Source: an uncultured Chloroflexaceae bacterium
GTDB taxonomy: Bacteria > Chloroflexota > Chloroflexia > Chloroflexales > Chloroflexaceae
Direction of reading: 5' to 3'
Length of the DNA stretch: 10,302 nt
Assembly: GCA_937141995.1 (NCBI GenBank)
Contig: CAKZQX010000546.1
Location: forward strand, 1 to 10,302
Positions 1-7,149 of the stretch are shown here, piece after piece (position 1 is the first letter of the stretch; every line of letters begins with the position of its first letter). A model generated the notes under the pieces. That model saw nothing but the letters and a program-made list of their open reading frames with translations. It made no database searches and was not told the origin of the DNA. The position numbers and the translations under genes are program-made.

Positions 1-4
1 CCGG

Positions 5-71
5 ACCCTATGTCTGGTTAGCGTCGCTTGCACGCCACAGGGTGTCAGGCCCGTCTCACCAGACATATGGT
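5..71 (+). promoter_or_regulatory. Possible antiterminator pairing competing with the terminator
   Basis: Bases 5-18 are complementary to 58-71 at 13 of 14 positions (only C8/T68 fails). Pairing them would use the top of the terminator's left arm, its whole loop and the start of its right arm, so the two structures exclude each other. The motif ATGTCTGGT recurs at 140-148 and could also pair with 58-66. GGTGTCAGG also occurs twice (41-49 and 122-130). No known riboswitch or T-box core is recognised. The stretch 87-290 shows no convincing -35/-10 pair and no clear leader peptide with consecutive lysine codons. The regulatory reading is inference. Confidence 0.35.
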
Positions 72-86
72 GTGACGGGTTTTTTT
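50..86 (+). terminator. Intrinsic terminator or attenuator upstream of lysS
   Basis: An 11-nt arm at 50-60 pairs with 69-79 with one T-T mismatch (56/73), giving a GC-rich stem around the 8-nt loop 61-68. Seven Ts follow directly (80-86), which is the classic rho-independent layout. It lies about 205 nt before the lysS start on the same strand. It either ends an upstream gene outside the window or works as an attenuator in the lys leader. The alternative pairing described for 5-71 favours a regulatory role but does not prove it. Confidence 0.8.
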
Positions 87-290
87 ATTTTCTTGATCGG
101 GCAGTGGTGTCATGTATCCCTGGTGTCAGGTGCCCGATAATGTCTGGTGCGTGGATGATGGAGAAAGATATGCAGCGAGATATACAGCGTGAATCGAAAT
201 GTCATTGTGAAAAACTCACTGTTACCTGGACGCCACGGCGCGTACGTCCGGAGTTGTTTGGTGCCTGTCAAGTGAGACGAGGTTGCACCC

Positions 291-1418
291 ATGGATCTGC
301 CTGAGCGCTTTAGTCTGGTTGAGACAACCCTGCGTGAGGGTGAGCAGTTTGCTACGGCCCACTTTACCAGTGAGCAACGCCTGACCATCGCCCGCGCGCT
401 GGACGCGTTTGGCGTTGAGTATATCGAACTTACCTCCCCGGCGGCCTCCCCGCAGAGTGCCCGCGATCTGGCGACTATCGCCGGCCTTGGCCTGAAAGCG
501 CGTGTGCTAACGCATATCCGCTGTCACCTCGATGATGCCCGTCTGGCGGTTGAACATGGCGCCCATGGCGTCAATATGCTCTTTGCGACCTCGGAGCAAC
601 TCCGGCGCGCCAGTCATGGGCGGACCATTGAGGAGCTGATCGAGCAGGCGCAGATGGTCATCAACTACGTCAAACAGTATGATGTTGAGATTCGCTTTTC
701 CTGTGAAGATACCTTCCGTACGCCGCTTGATGATCTGCTCAAGGTCTATCGCGCGATGGATGCGCTGGGCATTGAGCGGGTTGGACTGGCCGATACGGTT
801 GGGATTGCCACGCCCCGCCAGGTGTACGATGTGGTGCGAGCGGTGCGCGAAGTAGTCAGTTGCGATATTGAGTTTCACGGACATGATGATGGTGGCTGTG
901 CAATTGCAAATGCCTACAGTGCGCTGGAGGCAGGCGCAACCCATATCGATGTCTCAGTGCTGGGTATCGGTGAGCGGAATGGCATTGCGCCGCTGGGCGG
1001 TTTTATTGCTCGTCTGGCAACGCTGGATGAGCGACTGGTAGCGCGCTACAACCTGGAGTTGCTTTCCGACCTCGATCAGATGATCGCCGATTTTGTGGGT
1101 GTGCAGATTCCCTTCAATAATTATATTACCGGGGCGACGGCCTTTAGCCACAAGGCCGGGATGCATACCAAGGCGGTGCTGAACGATCCGCGCAGCTACG
1201 AGGTGCTCGATCCGGCCCGGTTCGGGCGCAAGCGTACCGTGGCCGTGGCCCACCGGCTGACGGGCTGGCACGCGATTGCCGAGCGGGCGCGCGAACTGGG
1301 CATTGTGCTGAGTGAGGCCCAGGCGCGCGCGGCGGCATCCCGGCTCAAAGCCCTGGCCGACGAACGCGTACTCGATGCCGATGATGTCGATGAGTTGCTC
1401 TTTGAATATGCGGAATAA
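291..1418 (+). CDS. lysS: Homocitrate synthase (AAA lysine pathway, step 1)
   Basis: Condenses 2-oxoglutarate with acetyl-CoA to homocitrate in the cytoplasm, the committed step of AAA lysine synthesis. The 375-residue length matches Thermus homocitrate synthase. It has the DRE-TIM / IPMS-HCS barrel: TLREGEQ at 13-19 (catalytic Arg15), [12 protein letters not shown] near 45-56, THIRCH at 74-79, the metal-binding H196-x-H198, LGIGERNG at 224-231 and FSHKAGMH at 285-292. [11 protein letters not shown] and IELTSP are closer to the fungal enzyme as I recall it than to Thermus. ATG 291 is the first Met after the in-frame stop at 273-275 and has GAGG at 279-282 as ribosome site. It is first in the cluster and ends 18 nt before lysT. 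Feedback inhibition by lysine is known for the family but cannot be judged here. Confidence 0.95.
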   Translation: MDLPERFSLVETTLREGEQFATAHFTSEQRLTIARALDAFGVEYIELTSPAASPQSARDLATIAGLGLKARVLTHIRCHLDDARLAVEHGAHGVNMLFATSEQLRRASHGRTIEELIEQAQMVINYVKQYDVEIRFSCEDTFRTPLDDLLKVYRAMDALGIERVGLADTVGIATPRQVYDVVRAVREVVSCDIEFHGHDDGGCAIANAYSALEAGATHIDVSVLGIGERNGIAPLGGFIARLATLDERLVARYNLELLSDLDQMIADFVGVQIPFNNYITGATAFSHKAGMHTKAVLNDPRSYEVLDPARFGRKRTVAVAHRLTGWHAIAERARELGIVLSEAQARAAASRLKALADERVLDADDVDELLFEYAE

Positions 1419-1436
1419 TTGGGAGTGAACAAAACA

Positions 1437-2675
1437 ATGGCACAGACACTTTCTGAGCAAATCCTTAGCCATGCGGCCGGTTATGCCGTGAATGCTGGTG
1501 ATGTTGTCACGGTGGGGGTTGATCTGGTGATGATGCACGACAGTCTGTCACCAAGTATTATCAAGGTGTTGCATGAAGAGTTGGCTGCCGACCGCGTCTG
1601 GGATGCGGAGCGGGTGGCGGTGGTGATTGATCATGTTGCGCCTGCATCAAATATTCAGACGGCGGAGAAGCAGTCCGATCTGCGGCGCTGGGTGCGGACG
1701 CAGGGAATTACGAACCTGTTTGATGTGGGGCGCGGTATTTCCCATCAGGTGCTGGTGGAGGAGGGGCTGGCGCGGCCCGGTATGGTGATTGTCGGTAGTG
1801 ACAGCCACAGCACGGCCTATGGCTGTGTGGGCGCGTTTGGCACCGGTATGGGCACGACCGATATTGCGTTGGCGGCGGCAACCGGGCGCACCTGGATGCG
1901 CGTTCCCGAGACGGTGCTGGTGCGGGCAACGGGTGCGTTTCGTCCGGGTGTGAGCGCCAAAGATCTGGGTCTGCGGGCCGCGCGGATTCTGCGGGCCGAC
2001 GGGGCAACCTATGCCGCGGTTGAGTGGCACGGCGTTGATTTTCTCAGCATTGGCGACCGCATGACGCTGGCGACCCTCTCCATCGAGGTTGGCGGCAAGG
2101 CCGGGCTGATTCCGCCAACGGGCAAAGCGGCGGCAGATCTGCCGGTTCCCGGCTGGCTGGGGGTGCAGGCGGGGGCCGGCTATGCCCGCAGTGTCGATAT
2201 TGACCTGGAGCGGCTGGAGCCGCAGATCAGCGCACCGCACTATGTTGATAATGTCACCGATCTAAGCGAGTTGGGGCGGGTGGCGGTGGATGTGGTCTAT
2301 CTGGGCACCTGCACGAACGGGCGCTATGAAGATATGGCGGCGGCGGCACAGATTCTCAAAGGGCGGCGGCTGGCACCCGGTATGCGCATGATGGTTGTTC
2401 CGGCCAGCAGTGAGGGGTTGCGTCAGGCCAGTGATGACGGCACGCTCAGCACGTTGCTCGCTGCCGGCGCGACGGTAGGTACGCCGGGGTGTGGCGCGTG
2501 TATCGGGCGGCATATGGGCGTGCTTGCGCCGGATGAGGTCTGTCTGTTCACGGGCAATCGCAACTTCCGGGGGCGGATGGGCAGTCCCCAGGCGAATATC
2601 TATCTGGCCTCGCCGGAGGTGGCGGCCGCTACGGCGCTGACGGGCTATATTACGCATCCGCAAGAGGTGATGTAG
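1437..2675 (+). CDS. lysT: Homoaconitase large subunit
   Basis: Catalytic [4Fe-4S] subunit of homoaconitase. With LysU it converts homocitrate via homoaconitate to homoisocitrate. The 412-residue product carries GSDSH at 120-124, GAFGTGMG near 132-139, GTCTNG at 290-295 (cluster ligand Cys292), GTPGCGAC at 348-355 (Cys352 and Cys355) and NRNFRGRMG at 374-382. These are aconitase/IPMI-family signatures, and the order and length match Thermus LysT closely. The frame stays open back to TTG 1419, but ATG 1437 is preferred: it is preceded by GGGAG (1421-1425), and MAQTLSEQIL matches the usual family N-terminus. A leuC (isopropylmalate isomerase) role is the main alternative, made unlikely by the LysW-pathway neighbours. 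Confidence 0.93.
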   Translation: MAQTLSEQILSHAAGYAVNAGDVVTVGVDLVMMHDSLSPSIIKVLHEELAADRVWDAERVAVVIDHVAPASNIQTAEKQSDLRRWVRTQGITNLFDVGRGISHQVLVEEGLARPGMVIVGSDSHSTAYGCVGAFGTGMGTTDIALAAATGRTWMRVPETVLVRATGAFRPGVSAKDLGLRAARILRADGATYAAVEWHGVDFLSIGDRMTLATLSIEVGGKAGLIPPTGKAAADLPVPGWLGVQAGAGYARSVDIDLERLEPQISAPHYVDNVTDLSELGRVAVDVVYLGTCTNGRYEDMAAAAQILKGRRLAPGMRMMVVPASSEGLRQASDDGTLSTLLAAGATVGTPGCGACIGRHMGVLAPDEVCLFTGNRNFRGRMGSPQANIYLASPEVAAATALTGYITHPQEVM

Positions 2676-2718
2676 TTTTGTGCGTCGGCTGTAGCCCGCA
2701 GTCCGTAGTTTACGGTTA
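2672..2718 (+). repeat. Degenerate heptamer repeat in the lysT-lysU spacer
   Basis: GTAGTTT covers the lysT stop codon (2672-2678). Further downstream, GTAGCCC, GCAGTCC and GTAGTTT follow one another in 7-nt register at 2691-2711, then ACGGTTA at 2712-2718. The units are only loosely similar, so the call is tentative. The 79-nt spacer otherwise holds only the lysU ribosome-binding site (2742-2750). Confidence 0.35.
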
Positions 2719-2754
2719 TGCTTTACATAATGTGCCGCAATAGGAGAGGAATCA

Positions 2755-3252
2755 ATGGCTCGGATTTGGATATTTGGCAATGATGTGAATACTGATCAGA
2801 TTGTGCCGGGCCGGTATGCGCCTTACATGCTGAAGAACGAAGCGGATCTGCGCAAGTATCCCTTCGTCGAGGCGCGCCCGGATTTTGCACCCAATGTGGA
2901 GCCGGGGGATCTGATTGTGGCCGGGCCGAATTTTGGCTGCGGCAGCTCGCGCGAGTATGCGCCCCAGGCGCTGAAGATGGTCGGGGTGGGAGCGATTATT
3001 GCGCCGCTGTTTGCGCGGATCTTCTTTCGCAATGCGCTGAACCTGGGTATTCCCTGCTTTACTGCCGATCTGACGAAAATCGTTCGGGATGGGCAGCGGG
3101 TGGAGTTCAATGTGGAAGAAGGGTTGCTCCTGACTGAGGAGGGTGAGCGGATCGAACTGCCGGCCCCGCCGACATTTATGCGCGAGGTCTGGTCTGCCGG
3201 GGGCATTGTGCCCTTCTACCGGACGTATGGACGCTTTCCGGGAGAAGCTTAG
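2755..3252 (+). CDS. lysU: Homoaconitase small subunit
   Basis: Swivelling small subunit that partners LysT in homocitrate-to-homoisocitrate isomerisation. The 165-residue LeuD-type protein has NTDQIVPGRYAP at 12-23 (substrate-loop region), GPNFGCGSSREYAPQALK at 57-74 and ARIFFRNALNLGIP at 87-100. Its ending GRFPGE is shared with Thermus LysU as remembered. ATG 2755 is preceded by a strong AGGAGAGGA (2742-2750), the best Shine-Dalgarno site in the cluster, so LysU may be made at a higher rate than its neighbours. Substrate preference (homocitrate versus isopropylmalate) is set in the loop after NTDQ and is inferred here from context. Confidence 0.92.
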   Translation: MARIWIFGNDVNTDQIVPGRYAPYMLKNEADLRKYPFVEARPDFAPNVEPGDLIVAGPNFGCGSSREYAPQALKMVGVGAIIAPLFARIFFRNALNLGIPCFTADLTKIVRDGQRVEFNVEEGLLLTEEGERIELPAPPTFMREVWSAGGIVPFYRTYGRFPGEA

Positions 3253-3275
3253 GGGTTAGCGGGTGTATAACCCCT
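3251..3275 (+). repeat. Perfect inverted repeat at the lysU stop codon
   Basis: AGGGGTTA (3251-3258) and TAACCCCT (3268-3275) form an 8-bp perfect stem with a 9-nt loop. The left arm starts inside the lysU stop codon TAG (3250-3252). The unit AGGGGTT/AACCCCT is the same one that makes the larger array between lysY and lysZ. There is no T-run after the stem, so it is not a typical intrinsic terminator. It may mark an mRNA processing or stability point. Confidence 0.7.
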
Positions 3276-3295
3276 GATCTACAATATCTTAATCC

Positions 3296-4363
3296 ATGCA
3301 AGTATGTATTATTCCAGGTGACGGCATTGGTCGTGAGGTCATCGACGCGGCGCTGCAGGTGTTGCAGGCGGTGGCGGGTGAACTGCCGCTGGAAACGGCT
3401 ACGGCGCAGGCCGGGTGGGGCACGTTTCAGGCGACAGGAACCGCGCTGCCCGACGCAACCCTGAATCTGGCCCGCTCGTCCGATGCGGTACTCTTCGGCG
3501 CGGTGGCTTCGCCGAGTCACGCGGTTCCCGGCTACCGCAGCCCGATTGTGGCGCTGCGGCGGGAGCTGAACCTCTACGCCAATATTCGTCCGACCAGATC
3601 GATCGATGGAATTGGAAGTACCCGTTCCCCGGCGGCTCCGGTTGATCTGGTGGTGGTGCGCGAGAATACCGAAGGGCTGTACGCGGGTCGTGAGCGGCTG
3701 GAAGATGATGGTGATACCGCCATTGCCGAGCGGGTCGTCACCCGGCGGGGCAGCGAGCGGATCGTCCGCCATGCGTTTACCCTGGCCGATCAGCGGCGTG
3801 CTGCCGGAACGACCGGCGGCAAAGTGACGGTGGTTCACAAAGCCAATGTCTTGCGCGTCACCGATGGCCTCTTTCGTGAGGTGGCGCTGGCGGTGGCCCA
3901 GGACTACCCCCACATTGCCCTGGAGGAGTTGCTGGTGGATACGGCAGCCATGCGGCTGGCGCAGTCGCCGGAGCGGTTTGACATAATTGTTACCACCAAC
4001 ATGTTTGGCGATATTCTCTCGGATGTGGCCTGCATTCATGGCGGGGGGCTGGGATTGGCAAGCAGCGCCAATATCGGTGACCGGCAGGCGTTGTTTGAGC
4101 CGGTCCACGGAGCCGCGCCCGACATTGCCGGTCAGGGAGTCGCCAACCCGCTGGCGGCGATTGGTTGTATCGCTATGCTGCTGGAGTGGGCTACGCGTCG
4201 GCAGGGGGATGGCGGCGAAATATACGCGCAGGCAGCGCAGCGCGTGCGGGCGGCGGCAGCGGAGACCCTACAGCATGGCCCTTACCCGCCGGACCTGAGG
4301 GGCACGGCGACAACCGGCGAAGTGACCGCGGCGGTGATTGCCCGGGCCACATCCGATATGTAA
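3296..4363 (+). CDS. hicd: Homoisocitrate dehydrogenase
   Basis: Oxidative decarboxylation of homoisocitrate to 2-oxoadipate with NAD+, a beta-decarboxylating dehydrogenase of the IPMDH/ICDH family. The 355-residue protein shows IPGDGIG at 6-12, SPIVALRREL at 82-91, LYANIRP at 93-99, VRENTEGLY at 121-129 (catalytic Tyr129), the catalytic Lys182 in HKANVL, GDILSD at 238-243 (metal-binding Asp) and GSAPDIAG-like HGAAPDIAG at 271-279. The position equivalent to Thermus Arg85 is Val85, and the segment SPIVALRRE matches the yeast homoisocitrate enzyme as remembered. This suggests specificity for homoisocitrate rather than isocitrate. No Shine-Dalgarno sequence precedes ATG 3296. Isopropylmalate dehydrogenase is the main alternative; the cluster argues against it. 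Confidence 0.93.
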   Translation: MQVCIIPGDGIGREVIDAALQVLQAVAGELPLETATAQAGWGTFQATGTALPDATLNLARSSDAVLFGAVASPSHAVPGYRSPIVALRRELNLYANIRPTRSIDGIGSTRSPAAPVDLVVVRENTEGLYAGRERLEDDGDTAIAERVVTRRGSERIVRHAFTLADQRRAAGTTGGKVTVVHKANVLRVTDGLFREVALAVAQDYPHIALEELLVDTAAMRLAQSPERFDIIVTTNMFGDILSDVACIHGGGLGLASSANIGDRQALFEPVHGAAPDIAGQGVANPLAAIGCIAMLLEWATRRQGDGGEIYAQAAQRVRAAAAETLQHGPYPPDLRGTATTGEVTAAVIARATSDM

Positions 4364-4402
4364 ATATTCTGATATCTAATGACACATAAGGAAGGTACTA
4401 TA

Positions 4403-4570
4403 ATGAATGTAACATGCACTGAATGCGGCGCGGAATTTGCCATTCCCGACGACACCCTGGTTGGTGAGATTGTCACCTGCCCCGAGTGTGGCGTCGAGTT
4501 AGAAGTTGTCAATCTGGACCCGCCAACGGTGGCACCGGCTCCGGAAGTCGAAGAAGACTGGGGGGAATAG
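4403..4570 (+). CDS. lysW: LysW amino-group carrier protein
   Basis: Small acidic carrier whose C-terminal glutamate is joined through its gamma-carboxyl to the amino group of 2-aminoadipate, protecting and presenting it to LysZ, LysY, LysJ and LysK. The 55-residue product has two CxxC knuckles (Cys5/Cys8 and Cys26/Cys29) for one zinc ion, the core ELEVVNLDP, and the diagnostic terminus EDWGE. ATG 4403 is chosen over the in-frame ATG 4379 because AAGGAAGG (4388-4395) sits 7 nt upstream of it and the resulting length matches the usual 54 or so residues. It ends 1 nt before lysX, so carrier and ligase are almost certainly co-translated. Confidence 0.96.
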   Translation: MNVTCTECGAEFAIPDDTLVGEIVTCPECGVELEVVNLDPPTVAPAPEVEEDWGE

Positions 4571-4571
4571 T

Positions 4572-5414
4572 ATGCGTATCGCCGTTCTCTGTTCGCGTAT
4601 TCGGGCCGAGGAGAAATTGCTCCTGGCCGAGTTGGAGCGTCGTGGTCAGGAGTATACCCGGATCGATGATCGGGGCCATGTCTTTGACATGCACGCTTAT
4701 GATTACCCGTTTGATGTCGTGTTAGAGCGCGCTATTCAGCACAGCCGCGCGGTCTACATGCTTAAGATCTTTGAAGATGCAGGCATTCCAACGGTAAACT
4801 CACATCGGGTTGCTGTTACCTGTGGGGATAAGTTTCTGGTGTCACAGGCAATGATCCATGCCGGGATACCAACACCGCGCTGTAAGCTGGCCTTTACGCC
4901 GGAGAGTGCGCTGGAGGCGATTGAGCAACTGGGCTATCCGGTGGTGCTCAAGCCGGTGGTAGGCTCGTGGGGCCGCATGGTTAGCAAGATCAACGATCGG
5001 GATGCAGCCGAGGCGATATTGGAGCATCGCAGTGTGTTGGGCAATTATCAGCACTCGATTTTCTACATCCAGGAGTATATCGACAAGCCCGGTCGTGATA
5101 TTCGCAGCTTTGTGATTGGTGATGAGTGTATCGCCGCGATTTATCGTACCAGCAACCACTGGATTACCAACACGGCGCGGGGTGGACTGGCGACTAACTG
5201 CCCGGTGACGCCCGAAATGGCCGACATGAGTCTGCGGGCGGCGCAGGCCGTCGGCGGTGGGGTGGTTGCCATCGATATCCTGGAGACGAAAGACGGGCGG
5301 ATGCTGGTGAATGAGGTCAACTACACTATGGAATTCCGCAACAGCATCGAGACTACCGGGGTAGATATTCCCGCGCGGATTATCGACCATGTTCTGGCGA
5401 TGGGCCGGCGATGA
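4572..5414 (+). CDS. lysX: LysW-2-aminoadipate ligase
   Basis: ATP-grasp ligase that attaches 2-aminoadipate to the C-terminal Glu of LysW (RimK-related). The 280-residue length equals Thermus LysX. Visible features are the N-terminal [10 protein letters not shown] strand, KFLVSQ near 87-92, the ATP-grasp lysine segment [14 protein letters not shown] at 126-139, the basic loop [10 protein letters not shown] at 201-210 and the metal-binding signature [12 protein letters not shown] at 247-258, which is typical of LysX/ArgX. The frame is open upstream into lysW, but ATG 4572, one nt after the lysW stop and following GGGGGGA, gives the family N-terminus. It could also act on glutamate for arginine synthesis as in some archaea; nothing here decides that. 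Its last 4 nt overlap the Nudix start. Confidence 0.95.
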   Translation: MRIAVLCSRIRAEEKLLLAELERRGQEYTRIDDRGHVFDMHAYDYPFDVVLERAIQHSRAVYMLKIFEDAGIPTVNSHRVAVTCGDKFLVSQAMIHAGIPTPRCKLAFTPESALEAIEQLGYPVVLKPVVGSWGRMVSKINDRDAAEAILEHRSVLGNYQHSIFYIQEYIDKPGRDIRSFVIGDECIAAIYRTSNHWITNTARGGLATNCPVTPEMADMSLRAAQAVGGGVVAIDILETKDGRMLVNEVNYTMEFRNSIETTGVDIPARIIDHVLAMGRR

Positions 5415-5968
5415 GTGTCGATAATGCGCGGCCCTGGCAGGTGTTACGCCAGGTGACGGTCTATGCGCACCCGCTGATCCAGGTGCATCGCGCTGATGTG
5501 CAGTTGCCCGACGACACCATCGTGGATGGGTACCATGTCGTTGAGCTGGCGCATCCCGCTGTGGGGATTGTACCGGTCGGCGCTGATGGGCGTATCTTGC
5601 TGATTGAACATTATCGTTTTATTACTGATACGGTCGGGTGGGAAGTGCCCGCCGGTCGGGTTGACGACGGTGAAGATCTGCCGGGAACGGCCGCGCGTGA
5701 ACTGCATGAGGAGACCGGCTACCGCGCCGACACGCTGGACTATCTGGGGATGTACCACTCCAGCAATGGGTTTTCCAACCATACGGTGCATCTCTATCTG
5801 GCTTCCGGATTGCAGCAGGTGGACGCGGTGCAGGACCGGAACGAGGTGATGCGGCTGGCATGGTTTACCCCGCAGGAGATCTGGACCATGGTCGGGAAGA
5901 ACCAGATTCGCAATGGCCTGACCCTGACGGCCCTCCTGTGGCACATTGCCCGGATGCGTGAGACGTGA
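5411..5968 (+). CDS. Nudix hydrolase, ADP-ribose pyrophosphatase-like
   Basis: Probably hydrolyses a nucleoside diphosphate linked to another moiety, such as ADP-ribose. The perfect Nudix box runs Gly82-x5-Glu88-x7-Arg96-Glu97-x2-Glu100-Glu101-x-Gly103-Tyr104, with Glu97, Glu100 and Glu101 as expected Mg ligands. [13 protein letters not shown] just before and inside the box, plus the C-terminal [11 protein letters not shown], resemble the NudF/ADPRase branch. Length (185 residues) is normal. The ATG overlaps the lysX stop as ATGA, which implies translational coupling. No Nudix step is known in the LysW pathway, so its role here is open: housekeeping of a nucleotide by-product, or simple hitch-hiking. 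Its last codons and stop lie inside a heptamer repeat array. Confidence 0.9.
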   Translation: MSVDNARPWQVLRQVTVYAHPLIQVHRADVQLPDDTIVDGYHVVELAHPAVGIVPVGADGRILLIEHYRFITDTVGWEVPAGRVDDGEDLPGTAARELHEETGYRADTLDYLGMYHSSNGFSNHTVHLYLASGLQQVDAVQDRNEVMRLAWFTPQEIWTMVGKNQIRNGLTLTALLWHIARMRET

Positions 5969-6011
5969 AACGTGCGGCGCGAAACGTGAAGCGTGAAACG
6001 TGAAACGTGAG
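5956..6011 (+). repeat. Tandem heptamer array, ACGTGAA-type, 8 units
   Basis: Eight consecutive 7-nt units lie in strict register from 5956: GCGTGAG, ACGTGAA, ACGTGCG, GCGCGAA, ACGTGAA, GCGTGAA, ACGTGAA, ACGTGAG. The array includes the last codons and the TGA stop (5966-5968) of the Nudix gene and fills most of the spacer before lysY. It has no internal dyad and is not CRISPR-like. It is comparable in form to short tandemly repeated heptamers known from cyanobacteria. Confidence 0.85.
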
Positions 6012-6037
6012 CATGAAGTGAAGATGAGGATTGACGC

Positions 6038-7090
6038 ATGAGTCTACGAGTTTCCGTGGTGGGGGCATCGGGTTATGTGGGGGGCGAACTGCTGCGGCTG
6101 CTGCTCTGGCATCCCGAGGTGACGGTGCAGCAGGCGACCAGCGGACGGAACACCGGGCGCTATCTGCATCAGGTGCATCCCAACCTGCGCAGTAGCGCCG
6201 GGTCAAAACGGACGGCGATCCAGTTTGTTCACCCGGATAAACTGGAGGAGTGCGATCTGCTCTTCCTGGCGCTGCCCCATGGTCAGGCGGCGCGCGCCAT
6301 TGAGCGGTATGCCGGGCTCGCGCCGCGCATTATCGACTGTAGTGCCGATTTTCGTCTGCGCGATGCCGCGACCTATCAGCGCTGGTATGGCAGCCCACAT
6401 CCCGCCCCCGCCTGGCTGGAGCGGTTTGTCTATGGTCTGCCGGAGATAAACCGGGAGGCGCTGCGGGGAGCGAACTATGCCAGCGGGGTGGGCTGCAATG
6501 CTACCGCAACCAATCTGGCGTTGCTGCCCCTGGTGCAGGCCGAACTGATCGATCCCGCGCGTCCGGTGCTGGTTGAAGTCAAGGTGGGCTCGTCGGAGGG
6601 CGGTGCCGAGGCCGGCGAGAGCAGCCATCACCCGGAGCGGGCCGGGGTAGTGCGCTCGTTTGCGCCGGTTGGTCACCGGCACACCAGCGAGGTGCATCTG
6701 GTGACGGGCCTGACCGATGTACATATGTCGGTGACATCGGTGGAACTGGTGCGCGGTGCGCTGGCAACGGCACAGGTTTTCGCGGGACGCACCCTGGCGG
6801 AGAAGGATCTCTGGCAGGCGTACCGCGCCTTTGCCCGCGAGCAGTCCTTTGTGCGGATCGTCAAGGAGCGCTCGGGCATCCATCGCTTCCCGGAGCCCAA
6901 ACTGGTCGCCGGGAGCAACTTCGCCGATATTGGCTTCGCCCTGGATGCGGAGAGCGGAAGGATTGTCAGTATCTGCGCAATTGATAATCTGATGAAGGGC
7001 GCAGCCGGCAGTGCAGTCCAGTGCATGAATCTGATGTGTGGCTTTGATGAAACCGCCGGGCTGGAATTCCCAGGTTTACATCCGGTTTAA
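6038..7090 (+). CDS. lysY: LysW-2-aminoadipate 6-phosphate reductase
   Basis: NADPH-dependent reduction of the LysW-bound aminoadipyl 6-phosphate to the semialdehyde. It belongs to the ArgC/Asd family. The 350-residue protein has the Rossmann motif VVGASGYVGGE at 7-17, FLALPHG at 76-82, CSADFRLRD at 101-109, the catalytic cysteine Cys153 in GVGCNATA, GHRHTSEV at 212-219 (family His) and the C-terminal IDNLMKGAAGSAVQ at 315-328. ATG 6038 has GAGGA (6026-6030) 7 nt upstream. ArgC is the alternative, since the two families are close. The adjacent lysW, lysX and lysZ support LysY, and a dual lysine/arginine role cannot be excluded. Confidence 0.92.
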   Translation: MSLRVSVVGASGYVGGELLRLLLWHPEVTVQQATSGRNTGRYLHQVHPNLRSSAGSKRTAIQFVHPDKLEECDLLFLALPHGQAARAIERYAGLAPRIIDCSADFRLRDAATYQRWYGSPHPAPAWLERFVYGLPEINREALRGANYASGVGCNATATNLALLPLVQAELIDPARPVLVEVKVGSSEGGAEAGESSHHPERAGVVRSFAPVGHRHTSEVHLVTGLTDVHMSVTSVELVRGALATAQVFAGRTLAEKDLWQAYRAFAREQSFVRIVKERSGIHRFPEPKLVAGSNFADIGFALDAESGRIVSICAIDNLMKGAAGSAVQCMNLMCGFDETAGLEFPGLHPV

Positions 7091-7123
7091 CGGTTAGGGG
7101 TTAGGGGTTAGGGGTTAGGGGTT
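7089..7123 (+). repeat. G-rich heptamer array (AGGGGTT) with G-quadruplex spacing
   Basis: It starts in the lysY stop codon (7088-7090) with AACGGTT, then AGGGGTT occurs four times in register (7096-7123). This places four runs of four Gs separated by exactly TTA on the coding strand, ideal for an intramolecular G-quadruplex in mRNA or the non-template strand. The unit looks like a telomere repeat, but nothing else here suggests a chromosome end. Confidence 0.9.
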
Positions 7124-7149
7124 AAGAATTCAAACATGTATTTACCCAT

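Noticed and set aside
36..53. T-box antiterminator-like AGGGTG segment before the terminator
   Set aside because: Only the first six bases match the T-box core. The UGGN bulge needed to pair with the tRNA end is TGTC here, and no specifier stem is visible.
104..304. 66-codon plus-strand frame overlapping the lysS start, as a leader peptide
   Set aside because: Its three lysine codons are scattered, the sequence is not protein-like, and it runs 14 nt into lysS. No ribosome site or hairpin arrangement supports leader-peptide attenuation.
954..4108. Long minus-strand open frames opposite lysS, lysT, lysU and hicd (for example 954-1538, 1647-2240, 3176-4108)
   Set aside because: They are the expected shadows of GC-rich genes with biased third positions. 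Their translations are rich in Arg, His and Pro and show no motifs, while the plus-strand genes are unambiguous.
4399..4404. TATAAT box just before lysW
   Set aside because: It overlaps the lysW ATG itself and has no -35 partner. A transcript from it would start inside the gene and miss the good ribosome site.
5956..6011. CRISPR array
   Set aside because: The units are 7 nt with no spacers between them, which is a simple tandem repeat.
7094..7124. Telomere or linear-replicon end
   Set aside because: Only four units, internal to an operon and facing an inverted copy. No replicon-end genes are near.
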